Assembly: GCA_003116995.1 (NCBI GenBank)
Contig: BDSL01000036.1
Span: forward strand, 62,001 to 126,000
Direction of reading: 5' to 3'
DNA: 64,000 nt
DNA from: Yamagishiella unicocca
Taxonomy: Eukaryota > Chlorophyta > Chlorophyceae > Chlamydomonadales > Volvocaceae
In this document: piece after piece, positions 1 to 10,103 of the stretch
How the letters are laid out: each line of letters opens with the position of its first letter
How positions within the stretch are numbered: the first letter of the stretch is position 1
Translations under genes and position numbers: made by a program
The notes under the pieces: model-generated
The model's input: the letters and a program-made list of their open reading frames with translations, nothing else
The model's database searches: none
Told to the model about the DNA's origin: nothing

Positions 1-3000
1 GGTCCAGGCGGGAGCAGCCGTACCGGGCGGCGAAGGCGCGAGCCAGCGCGGTCCACTGCAACAAATGGGAGGGCGCGAAAGGTGGTGGCAGCGCAAAAAG
101 GTACAAGCGCACAGGTACAAGGGGTACAAGGGGTACACGGTCGCACCGGGCGGACGGGGAGACATGCCACGTACCAACTAGGGGAATGAAACGGCGCACC
201 GATACGTACGCCGTACGGCTGGCCTCGGATCCAACTCCCATTGCGGTTTTTCGTTTGTTGTGGATAAGAATGATAAAATACCAAATACCCATAATAATGA
301 TAATATCAAATACCGAAGACGTTACAGCGTCTTCAAGCCCGGGCGAATCCATGACATGTGCGACAACTGACAACTGACAACTGACAAGTATGAGTTTCTT
401 CGCCACCCCACCACCCTATGGCGCCAAGCCACACGAGCCTCACCACCGGCCGGGGCCCACCTGCAAGAGCTGCTGCACCCTGCTGGAGACCATCTCCTCG
501 CCGTACTGCCGGGTGCCGCTGCGGCAAACGGCCACCGCGGCAGCCAGGCCCTGCGGACCAACACGGGTGCCCCAATGCCGTCAGCTCCATACATGGAGGG
601 CCGGCCTTGGCGCTGCCTGAGTCTACAGCCCCGACACATACAATCCGTGAAGCGCGTGCTGTGGTGCTCGCCGTGTGGTGCCCCCAGCTTCACTGCGCGT
701 CCTCTGTCATTTGGTAGCAGTAGAACCCTAAACCCCTAAACCCCACCCACCTCACGAAGCGCCGCCGCCTCAGCGACGGCGACGCTGCCCTCAGCCCTTA
801 GGCTGTGACCAGCGGCTGCGTCCCTGCCTGTGGATCAAGAGGGGGGGCATTGGCAGCGGTTAGGTGACATACAACAACAACTGCTACCGCCACCAGTGGT
901 AGGGTGTCCGGTGGGGCTGCGGGGGCTGCGGGGGGTACCCCCGCCTACCCATCAGCTGGCGCCCGGCTCAGCTGGCGGAAGCTGCCGCACACATGCCGCA
1001 CCAGGCACACACGCACGGAGTGCTGGCGGCGGCGGCGGCAGCGCAAAGATGCCGCCTCTCCTGTCGTGCGTACCCGGGGAACTCAAGAGGGGAATACCCA
1101 CTGGCAGTCCCCTTCCTAAATCGTTTTATCCCAAACCCCGTCCACGGGCAAGCCATGCATATGCTCTCATGGCAGTCCCTGCGGCCGGCGCCTCGGACCA
1201 CACGCCGGTGAGGGCTCACTGATGCGCTCCGCCAACCCCACGGCGAAGTCCTGCGGTAGGGCGGCAGGTGGGGAGAGGTAGGGGGGGGTGCGCTTGGGGG
1301 GCAGCCCGGGCAGCAGCAAGGAAGGCGGCGAATGGAGAAGGCCTGCAGCAGCCGGCAACGTCCGCAGCCGGACTCACCCCACCCACCCCCCACCTGCAGC
1401 CTAACCGGCTTCCCAGTCCACGCGCTTTCCTCCACCCATCGCCCACCTGCAGCCGCTCCGCCAGGCGGCGGTCCTCGTCCCTGGCCGGCACCGGCACCTC
1501 CCGCTCCAGGGGCTGCGGCAGCACCCGCTCCAGGGATGGCTCCTCCTCGGGGTCCAGCACGTGCAGCCGGGCGCCCAGGCGGGACAGCAGCACCACCATG
1601 TCAGCCTCGAGGCTGGCCTGGGGGGGGAGGGGTTACATAAGAGAACCGGTAACTCGACATGGGAATTGTAGTGGGTGCATAGCCTGGGGGAGGGGGGAAG
1701 GGGGTTTGATAAGAGAATCCGCGAAGGGGAGGGGGGGAGGGGGGAGGGGGACGGGACGCCTCCACAGGTTTGCCATCCCAGTGCTCCAGCATGCGCCCAG
1801 AAACTAGGCTTTGTGTGTCCGCCGACCATGCGCGAACCGTCCTGTCCTTTTTGCGTCGACGGTTTTTATGCGCCCCCCCACTCCGCGTCACACCACGTGC
1901 GTACCGCCGTGGTCCTGCTGGCGGGAGAGGCAGTTACAGCCAGGATGCGGGGCCAGGCAGCAGTGGCGGCTGCGGCGGGCGGCTGCGACGGGAACAGGGC
2001 GCCGAAGGGCCAGGGGGCTGCTCCAGGGGTGGCCGCCGCAGCGGCGGCCCCTGGCCTCAGCAGGGCGGCCACCAATGCGGCGTACGGGTTGTCGCCCTTG
2101 CAGTGGTGCGCTTCGTCGAGGACCTGGTGGCGGGGAGGGGCCATGGGGATGGGGGGGTTACATAAAAGAACCGGTAACTCGACATGGGTTTGGGGGGAGG
2201 GGGTCGTGGGAGAGCAGCGGGGGCAGGCGGGGGGAGAGGAAAGATTTGCTGAGGGGGGCGAGGACGGAGAGGAGAGGGCGGCCGGCGTAAAGGACTGGGA
2301 GTAATCGAGGGCGAACGGGCGGTACAGGGGGAGGCGGCGCAGGGATAGGGCGGAGGAGGGCGATGATGCAGACCCATGGGTCGGGCACATACGGGCCCAC
2401 GCGCCGCCAGCACTCGCTCACCAGCAGGTCCACCGTGTCCGCCGTTGCCGTCTGCGCCGTCGAAGCTCCGGAACCAAACCAGCTGCCGCCCCCAAACCCC
2501 AAATCCCGCTCCTCCTCCCCCTCCTCCTCCACCTCATCCACCGCCACCAGGTTCAGGAACGCGGCCGCCGTACACACAAGCACATGTGAGTGACCCCCGG
2601 GTCGGTGCGCGTCCTCCAGCAGACCTCTCCACTGTTCCTGTTTGAGTGGCGTCTTGGAGCTGACAGCCCTCACGGTGGTGTCCGGCAGGTCAGCCCTCGC
2701 AATGTATGCCTCCTGCTGCATGGTGAGGATGACGGTGGGCACCACCACCACCACCACGGCGCCCCGGGGCTGCGGCCGCGAGGCCTGGGCGGCGGCCACC
2801 ACGCCCCTGGGGGCACATGTGCAGGCGGGAGGGAGCGAGGGAGGTTTGAGAGGAAACCCGTATGTCGGCGAGGGAGGGAGGGAGGGAGGGAGAAAGGGAG
2901 GGAGGGAGGGTTTCGAGGAAGACCCGTGGATGCGAGGAAAGAGAGGAAGGCGGGGAGGGAGGGAGGGGGCTTGAGGGATGGAGCGAGGGGTGAAGCGAAC

Positions 3001-4809
3001 CAGCGATACCGGTACCCGCCTTCTACACATGCGGCGGGGCATTACCGAATGACGGTCCGCAGGCGGCCAACGTTGGGCCCGGCTGTCAAGCCCTAACATG
3101 TGGCATCACACTCTTGGGAGGGCAAAGCCTTTAATCCCTTCAACCCTAAACCTTCAACCCCCACCTTGCCACCTCCAGGAACATGAGTGTCTTGCCCGAG
3201 TTGGTGGGCGCCGACAGCAGCCAGTTGCCGCCCCAGCCTCCGCCCAGCTGGCGGTATCGCTCCGCGTCCTGCCGCTGCCCGGCGCCCGCTGGCAGCCACT
3301 GGTTGGCGGAGAGCAGCTCGGGAGTCAGCGGCAGCCCCCAGCTCGCAAGAACCATACCCACCTGCAGGCAGGCAGGCAGGCAGGCAGACGGCGGACACGT
3401 GTGTGTATGGCTGGGGCACGCACAAAGACGCCCCACCCAACCCACCCACACCACCACCTACACCACCACCCACACCACCACCATCCACACCACCACCCAC
3501 ACCACCACCCTACACCACCACTACCCTGCACCACCACCACCTTACACCAGCACCACCACCACCACCACAATCACACACCCACGCACCACGTCCCGCTGGT
3601 AGGGCCTCATCGGCTCCAGGTCCTTCAGGCTGGACTGCACCTGCGACTGGTTCACCCGGGCCTTGTGCTTCTTGAGCTGCTTGAAGAAGATTCCGGACAG
3701 GGAGCGCCGCCCGCCGTCGCTGCGTTGCAGGTCCTCAGAAGACTCCCTGCGGGCCGGAATCGGGTTCGGGTTCGGGGGGGGGGAATCATGAGTCCGTTTG
3801 GGTTGGGAACGGAGTAGACGTGAGGGTGAGGGTCGAGGTGGGGTCGGGATTTGGGGTCAGGTGGTTACACGCCGGCTGGTACGGCACGCCACCCGCCGCA
3901 CCTGCACGCACTCCACGTGGCCTCCAGGGTCGCAGCGACGCCGTCAACGCCGAACTCGTCGACGATCGCCAGCATGTCCTTCAGCCCATCGGGGTTCTGC
4001 CCCAGAACCGACATGACCACCTCCGCGATGGCCTCCCGCGACAGCCGAGACAGGTAGTCCCGCATCAGCGGCACCCCAGCAGCGGCGCCGGCGGCATCGG
4101 TGTCGCCGTCATCGTCCTCGCCGCCGCTGCTGGCGTTGCCGTACCACTCCGCCGACGTCCCCCCCGTCTGCAGCCGAGCCCGCCGAGCCCGCCGCCGCTC
4201 CGCGTGCTCACAGATGGCGGCGGCGACACACAGCGCCGTCACCACCTCCTCATGAGGGGCCCGGCGGTCCGGCGGCGCCGCCTGCCGTACGCACACCAGG
4301 ACCTCATCGTACAATGCTTGCGGCTGCCGGAACACGTCATCGTCTGGTTCCGGAGCGGGCTCGACGGGCGAGGCCCGTTGCAGGATGGGTGTTGCGACAT
4401 GGCACAGGGCCGCCGGCGGTGGCAGAAGGCTGGGGGCCAGCACGCCGCATTTGACCAGGGGATCGAGTTCCGAAGCCCAGATCTCTTCGAGGTCGCGAAG
4501 GATGTGCGCTGCCGGTTGGCTCGCGCCTTGGTCGTCGGAGGCGGAAGGGAAAATCCCGGCAGCTGCACTGGCGGAGCTGACATGGCGATGCGGAACCGAC
4601 GGTGCAGCTGGCGGGACCCAGGGGGGTCTGCGGGAGCGTAAGGCGAAATGGCGGTGGCTGCAGACGAGGGGCGCGTACGGAAGGTGGATGGGCCCGTGGT
4701 TGAGCGGGAGTTGGCGGAGCGGCCGGTGGCGGGACGAGTTGTAATGGAAGGTCTGGAGTCGGCTGTGTCCACCGGCTGGGGCCAGGGACGCGCTAAGCTG
4801 GCTGGTCAT
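1..4809 (-). CDS. Dicer-like / RIG-I-type DExH helicase, partial (3' end outside window)
   Basis: Exons in gene order: 4809-3902, 3746-3587, 3361-3165, 2806-2422, 2123-1905, 1617-1447, 1250-1220, tentatively 1060-~949, then 550-461 and 55-1 (continuing out of the window). Phases agree from the ATG at 4809 through 1220; the link between 1220 and 550 is unresolved. About 300 residues without a recognised domain precede the helicase. The helicase shows a Q-motif-like RPYQRDV, Walker A APTNSGKT, motif Ia VVVVVPTVILTMQQ, VLVCTAAAFLNLV, motif II VLDEAHHCKGDNPY and motif III ILAVTASPA. The DEAH followed by NPY, and the TASP motif, are characteristic of Dicer, RIG-I and Hef/FANCM helicases rather than ordinary DEAD-box proteins. 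Expected role: ATP-dependent double-stranded RNA handling in small-RNA biogenesis. Whether RNase III domains follow cannot be seen. Hef/FANCM-type DNA helicase is the main alternative. Confidence 0.7.
723..746. repeat. short telomere-like CCCTAAA tract
   Basis: Two to three imperfect CCCTAAAC units inside an intron of the helicase gene. This is too short to be a telomere remnant with confidence; it resembles a degenerate TTTAGGG-type repeat. Confidence 0.3.
1631..1662 (-). repeat. dispersed intron module A, copy 1
   Basis: Contains the core AACCGGTAACTCGACATGG preceded by GGTTACATAAGAG. On the sense strand of the helicase gene it lies at the very 3' end of an intron, ending 13 bases before the acceptor at 1618. 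It matches the copies at 2156, 15065, 20502 and 30078, which lie in three other genes or introns. Confidence 0.75.
2156..2188 (-). repeat. dispersed intron module A, copy 2
   Basis: Nearly identical to copy 1 (GGTTACATAAAAG, then the same 19-base core). It sits in the preceding intron of the same helicase gene, again on the sense strand just upstream of the acceptor (about 32 bases away). The rest of the two introns is not alike. Confidence 0.75.
2820..2985 (+). repeat. GGGAGGGA purine-rich tract with an intron module B copy
   Basis: Polypurine GGGA/GGGAGG repeats in a helicase intron (a polypyrimidine tract on the sense strand). At 2844-2870 it holds the motif GAGGAAACCCGTATGTCGGC, the module B signature that recurs in introns of several other genes. 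A related GAGGAAGACCCGTGGATGCG lies at about 2910. Confidence 0.6.
3361..3572 (+). repeat. (CAGG)n and (ACC)n microsatellites in helicase intron
   Basis: Five to six CAGG units at 3363-3387, directly before (on the sense strand) the acceptor at 3362, followed by an imperfect ACC/CACCAC run at about 3428-3572. The ACC run produces Pro/Thr/His-rich reading frames on both strands; these are not genes. Confidence 0.8.
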
Positions 4810-5587
4810 CGGTCCTTTGGCGGATATAGGTTAGCGCGCTAGCGAGGGGAGGTGCTGACGTTTGCCCGCTCGCGAGGCTTCGGATGTCGTTGCTTGGTTA
4901 CGATACTACGCGCGGCCAAAGCGATGCCCCCTTTTACGGGCAAATTATGCAACACGAGATGTCCGTGCACCGGTCATCGTGCATCGTGCATCGGTCGTCC
5001 TTGCAGGACAAGACACGGCCTCGCCGTGAAATTCACGGCGGTCGCGGACAGGCAATGCGGACGAATAATCCGTTAAACAACATGAGACGGAATGCATGGG
5101 CAGCAGTGATATATAGTACTGTAGGAGCGGCAAGGGCCGGCGCGCTAAGATGCAACGCTGCGCGTAGGGCCAAGGCACTGCACGGCTCCCCGATTTGCTG
5201 TGGCCATGACTGTGATGGTTGCGCCACCAGTGCCCAATATGCCGTATGTTGGGTGGATTTTCATCCAACACTGCTCCTGTCCTTGACCGCTTGTAGTAGT
5301 AAGCACAGTTTGATTGGATTTAAGATCCAAACCACAGCGTTCAGTCCCCCGCATGCGTCATGTAAAGCCCTATACAAGAGCATCGCACAGCGTTCTGATA
5401 ATAACTTTCTTCTGTAATCTTTTTGTACCAGACTTTTCGTAGAGTAAAACGTTTGCGAAGCGCTGTGAAAAAGACACTAGCACTTTCCAGTATTGCATAA
5501 CACAGTTAGGCAAATAGCAGCAACACGTCTTAGGCTCGTGTGCGCCCGCCGACGGGCGGCGCGATCGAGGACATCCAGCGGGCCGCA
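4810..5587. promoter_or_regulatory. divergent intergenic region, helicase / cyclophilin
   Basis: Separates the start codon of the minus-strand helicase (4809) from that of the plus-strand PPIL3 gene (5588), so it should hold both promoters. It is clearly lower in GC than the flanking genes. No reliable TATA box, TSS or repeat was identified. Confidence 0.5.
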
Positions 5588-8508
5588 ATGTCCGTGACGC
5601 TTCATACAAACGTGGGAGACTTGAAGATAGAGCTCTTCTGTGATCAAGTGAGCACGACAAACTACCTTAAAGGAAGCTAGGCATCCGTCGCAGAGGGCCC
5701 TCCAGTCAGCGCAGCCTACCCTTCGTCCGGAAGGGCCCTTTTGCTGACCAACAGGGAGTCCCCACTGGGCCTCATACAGCCCCACGCGCTCTGCACGTTT
5801 CCCTTCCTAGGCACTGAGTGCTGGACGGACAATTCAGCGCGCGATTTTCCTCTGTACTTAGGGTAGAACGCCGGGTCCCGACCCCCTCCATGACCCCCCT
5901 GACGCCTCCACTTTCACCCCTCCTCCGGGTTACTCTCTGGCCCCGGCCGCGCGCCCCGTGGCCGTAGCACTCACGCTCTAACCCACCACCACCACCAATA
6001 CCGCCTCCCCAACGCCTGCCTGACATCCCCAAATGGTGGCACAGACCCCTCGCGCCAGCGAGAACTTCCTGGCGCTGTGCGCCAGCGGCTACTATGACAA
6101 TGTGCATTTCCACCGGAACATCAAGGGGTTCATGATCCAAGGAGGTGAGATATGGCTGTACGACACCTCTGTGGTTGGACGGGTGTGTGTGTCAAGGCTG
6201 CCTAGGGCTGAAGCCCAGGTCAGCGCAGGTCAGCACCCGCTTGGCTCTCCAGGGAGGGAGGTGGTAGGGCCAACCTGGGCCCAGCCGCCTAAGGGCATGA
6301 CGGTTTGCCAGGTGGTTCGGGATGCCTCCCATAGCCCTCCGTCCCTGAAACGCACGAGCCGGGATGCGGCGGAGCGGCGGGCCTTGATTGACCCCACCGG
6401 TGCGCTGGCGCGCATGTTGCCGTACGTGTCGTACGCTTGGCTGCTGCAAGAGCCAGTGCCTGGTCCACATGCCTCTTGCTGCCGGGCAACCGCCTGCCAA
6501 TGTGACCCGCCTGCCTCCCCCGCTCCCGCCCCGCCCCGCTGGAATCCCACACCGCCTTCACGCCCAGGCGACCCCACTGGCACGGGCAAGGGCGGCCGCT
6601 CCATCTACCCCACCCCCAGTGGCAAGTTCCCCGATGAGATCAACGACTCGCTTAAACACAACAAGCGCGGCATGGTGTGCATGGCAAACAGCGGACCCAA
6701 CAGCAACGGCAGGTGGGAGCGACCCACGGGTCGGAGCACTGGCGCGGGGCTGGGTGAATGGTCAGCGGACGCATGCTTGGTCGCCGCCTCGTCACCTCAC
6801 GCCGCATGCTCCCTGGTTGCCTGTGTATGGACGTGTCGGGAGACTCGGCTCTCGGGGGCCAGGGCTGTTTAATTCGAGCTTTCCGCTTTACGGAGTACTT
6901 CCTTTTCGAGTGTCGGAAATACACAGTCGTTTTGGCTTGTAAGCCTCAGCATTGACTCAACCTCTCCACCTGGGCTGAACGCAATCGCTGGGCCCCCCTG
7001 TCTGCTGTCCTTCTGCCATCCTCAGCCAGTTCTTCGTCATCTACAAGCCCCACGCGCACCTTAACGGCAAGTACACGATATTCGGCCAGGTGAGGAGCCC
7101 CGAGGGGCCTGGCTGGCAGCTGTTGTAGGCGGGGGGCGCCCTGCTGCTGTAACGTAGGGTAAGCTCGCAGAGTGATGCTCCTGGGTCCTCCCCGTCCCAT
7201 ATCTTCCTCCTCGACTGCCCTGCTCCTCGATGCTGCGGTTCCCCCTCCCTGCTGATGGCGCTCCTGCTCCTCGATGCTGCGGTTCCCCCTCCCTGCTGAT
7301 GGCGCTCCTGCTCCTCGATGCTGCGGTTCCCCCTCCCTGCTGATGGCGCTCCTGCTCCTCGATGCTGTGGTTCCCCCTCCCTGCTGATGGCGCTCCTGCT
7401 CCTCGATGCTGTGGTTCCCCCTCCCTGCTGATGGCGCTCCTGCTCCTCGATGCTGTGGTTCCCCCTCCCTGCTGATGGCGCTCCTGCTCCTCGATGCTGT
7501 GGTTCCCCCTCCCTGCTGATGGCGCTCCTGCTCCTCGATGCTGTGGTTCCCCCTCCCTGCTGATGGCGCTCCTGCTCCTCGATGCTGTGGTTCCCCCTCC
7601 CTGCTGATGGCGCTCCTGCTCCTCGATGCTGTGGTTCCCCCTCCCTGCTGATGGCGCTCCTGCTCCTCGATGCTGCGCCGCTGCCAACAGGTCATTGACG
7701 GCATGGACACGTTGGACCGCATGGAGAAGGTGCCCACGGACGCACAGGTGGGGAGGGAGGGGAGCGGGAGGGAGGGGTGAGGAGGGCGGGAGGGAGAAGA
7801 GCAGGAGGGAGGGGTGAGGAGGGCGGGAGGGGAAAGAGCAGGAGGGAGGGGTGAGGAGGGCGGGAGGGAGAAGAGCAGGAGGAAGGGGGGAGGGAAGCAG
7901 GAGGGCGGTGCTCACGGATGTACGGGGGGTGGGACAGAGGATGCACAGGTGGGAAGCGGTATGAGAAGAAACCCGTAGGTCGGCACTAAAAATACAGGTG
8001 GAGAGAGAGGGCTTAGTGCGTAGTTCATGTGGGCAAGGCAGGACGTGCAGGAGGTTTCCGGTAGGAGGTTGCCGGTTACCTTGTAGGGGGAGTTTTGGTT
8101 CGTGTCGTCCTGCATTGCTGTTGTGCGGCAAATGTACTAGTGTAGTGCAAAACAGGTCAAGGGACAATTAGTTCGGTCCAAAACTCTTCCTTCTCTTCCT
8201 CCTCCGAAAGCACCCACCGCCTCCGAACGCACCCACCTCCAAGAAGCCAGCAGCCCACGAGAGGCAGAGCGTGTAGAGAACGCGGCACGAAGCGCAGTGC
8301 GGCCATTGGACCCTTGCTACGGTGTGCTGGAGCGGCGACCCCAGCACGACAAACCCGCGCCTCACCTCGTGTCCCTCGTGTCCCCACGTCGTATCCCTCC
8401 CGCGACCACGGACCCACCCCGCGAACCCCCCGCCGCCTGCAGGACCGACCCAAGACGGACATCAAGGTCATGAAGGTCACCATCCACGCCAACCCGCTGG
8501 CGGGCTAA
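5588..8508 (+). CDS. PPIL3-type cyclophilin (peptidyl-prolyl cis-trans isomerase)
   Basis: Six exons: 5588-5647, 6045-6144, 6568-6712, 7026-7089, 7691-7747, 8443-8508, with all phases consistent, giving 163 residues (animal PPIL3 is about 161). The N-terminus MSVTLHTNVGDLKIELFCDQ is diagnostic for the PPIL3/cyclophilin J branch. Other family motifs are ENFLALCASGYYDNVHFHRN, GFMIQGGDPTGTGKGG, the MANSGPNSN loop, QFFVIYKPHAHLNGKYTIFG, and a terminal IHANPLAG close to the family's IHANPF. FHRN carries the arginine used in prolyl isomerisation, whereas the usual active-site FITL is FVIY here. PPIL3 is a spliceosome-associated nuclear cyclophilin in other eukaryotes; that role is inferred. Introns are repeat-rich, and intron 4 carries a large minisatellite. 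Confidence 0.95.
7221..7675 (+). repeat. 44-bp minisatellite, about 10 copies, in PPIL3 intron 4
   Basis: The unit contains CTCCTCGATGCTG, then a C or T variant, GGTTCCCCCTCCC and TGCTGATGGCG. Units are nearly identical: the first three copies share one variant base (GCGG) and the following copies share another (GTGG). Because 44 is not a multiple of 3, three units make a 132-bp frame cycle, which creates long repetitive ORFs on the minus strand that are artefacts. The last unit abuts the acceptor of exon 5 (7690). Confidence 0.95.
7748..7900 (+). repeat. purine-rich GGGAGGAAG tandem tract in PPIL3 intron 5
   Basis: Imperfect tandem copies of a roughly 35-bp GA-rich unit (GGAGGGGTGAGGAGGGCGGG, then AGGGA) start directly after the donor of exon 5. 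Confidence 0.75.
7961..7996 (+). repeat. dispersed intron module B copy (PPIL3 intron 5)
   Basis: GAGAAGAAACCCGTAGGTCGG followed by CACTAAAAATAC. It matches the signature seen at 2844, 14738, 18767, 20611 and 28739 in introns of other genes. Confidence 0.6.
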
Positions 8509-8531
8509 ACCGCTGCCGCTGTCGGCGCCAG

Positions 8532-8623
8532 GCAGTAGCCGCGGAGGCGCAGTCGCAGTAGCCGCGGAGGCGCAGTCGCAGTAGCCGCGGAGGCGCAGTC
8601 GCAGTAGCCGCGGAGGCGCAGCG
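8532..8623 (+). repeat. 23-bp tandem repeat, 4 copies, in PPIL3 3' region
   Basis: Four consecutive copies of a 23-bp unit (GCAGTAGCCGCGGAGG, then CGCAGTC) begin about 23 bases after the stop codon, so probably within the 3' UTR. The last copy diverges. Confidence 0.9.
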
Positions 8624-10103
8624 GCGTGCCTCAGCGTCCGCGGCGAATGCATGTTTCGCTACCTTTTGCCGTCCTTCTTGTTCCCCGCCACACACCGGCA
8701 CTGGCGCGGATGGGAACACGGGGGGCTGGCGGCTGCGCTGCCCGTGCTTTGCGGCGCAGGGGCACGAGGGCGCCAGTGCTGCCGCGCGCCTTGGCCCCCT
8801 GCGAGTAGCAATGCGCAGCCTCTGACCAGGAGTACTTGGGAGGTACCCCCACGGTCTCCTTCTGTGGAACACTGAGGGCGCGGCTGGTTTCGGTGCAAGC
8901 GGCGGAGCAGGGCCGAGCAGGCAGGGGCGATTACGGAGTGTCAGGTTCTTGGGTTCGGACAGGCGGGCTCGTCGCCCTTGCCAACGGTGAAAAGGGGGAT
9001 GCTGAGAGGGGAGCAGGAGAGCATGAGTTTGTGTCTGCCACAGTACGGCGTTGTGTCCACACCCCATTATGGACCTACGGTCCCCGACTATCCCCCCTTG
9101 GAGGGCCACAGCTCCCCCACCTGCGAATCCGCCGGGCGTCGCGCCCCGTGCCGGTGAGCGGTGTGGTGCCGTTTCGTAGGGTATGGGCTGGTGGACTTGG
9201 GTGGTGGAGATGGGGGACTTGCGAAGTGGGTCGGTGGGTCGGCGCATGGACGTGGGGCCCAGTTGATGGGTTGAGAGGAAACCCGTTGGTGGGTTGCACA
9301 CGATGGGGTTGGAGGTGTTACGAATGGATGCTGGCGCCCGCAACATGCAAGCAGGCAGGCTGCTAGTTGGCCAGCGAGATCGCGAGACGGGGGGGAAAAG
9401 TGAGGGGCGCACCCGAATGTCGGAGTAGGGGGCAGAGGCCGGGGGATAAGGACGATCGGATTTTCGGATGCGGCAATACGCGCGGTCCTGGCGGATCTTT
9501 TTCGGCTGGCGGCGCGACCCTACCTCCGACCATCGTTTTGGAGGACTTCTTTGCCAAAGATTGTTGAAAGAGGTTCATGTTTTTTCATCGCGCATGCAAG
9601 CGGCCTGCTGGCGGAAGCCTGAGCAAAACGCGATTTCACATGTCGCGCCCCGGGGGTCGGTGAGTCAAAGCGGCTGGTCGCGGCGGACGTGCGGCGCTGC
9701 GGCCGCTCACCTGATAGGCAGATAGCAAGCAGTGTTCCCATCACAGGCGGGGCTTTGCTGGCAGGCACCAATCAGGGGATCACCTCTCAACGTTGCCGCC
9801 AGTTTCAAGCCATGACATACGGGATTATGAATGATCGTAATCCCTGACAGCTGGGTGATATCAGCCAGTTGCGCAGCTACATCATCACGCCGCTGAAAAA
9901 GTTCTTTTTACATCTGCAAAAGTAACGGAGTAGGGCAGCAGGTAAGCCCAGCACCGCGCAACTTGGATCCCATCAAAACTACCCACCCGAAACTGCCGCG
10001 ACCGGCGACAGGAACCTCCGCATCCTCCCAGCCAGCTCGACTCACTGCGCACAGCGCTGTCTAGAAACGTCTAAATAGCAGCAGCACAGCTATCGTCGTC
10101 AGT
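8624..10103. other. intergenic stretch, no gene recognised
   Basis: It should contain the rest of the PPIL3 3' UTR and the promoter of the hydrolase gene. An isolated module B copy lies at 9271-9296 (GAGAGGAAACCCGTTGGTGG). The long minus-strand ORF across 8477-9412 has Pro/Arg-rich composition without any domain and is not called. No TGTAA signal was noticed close to the PPIL3 stop. Confidence 0.5.

Noticed and set aside
723..746. Interstitial telomere
   Set aside because: Only two to three imperfect units here and two at 32422, below what chance and intron repeats can produce.
7061..8167. Long minus-strand ORF of 368 residues
   Set aside because: Its regular 44-residue periodicity comes from the 44-bp minisatellite read through three frames, and it is antisense to PPIL3.
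8477..9412. Minus-strand ORF of 311 residues
   Set aside because: Pro/Arg/Ala-rich composition typical of GC-rich antisense frames, with no domain or splice support; it runs through the 23-bp repeat.
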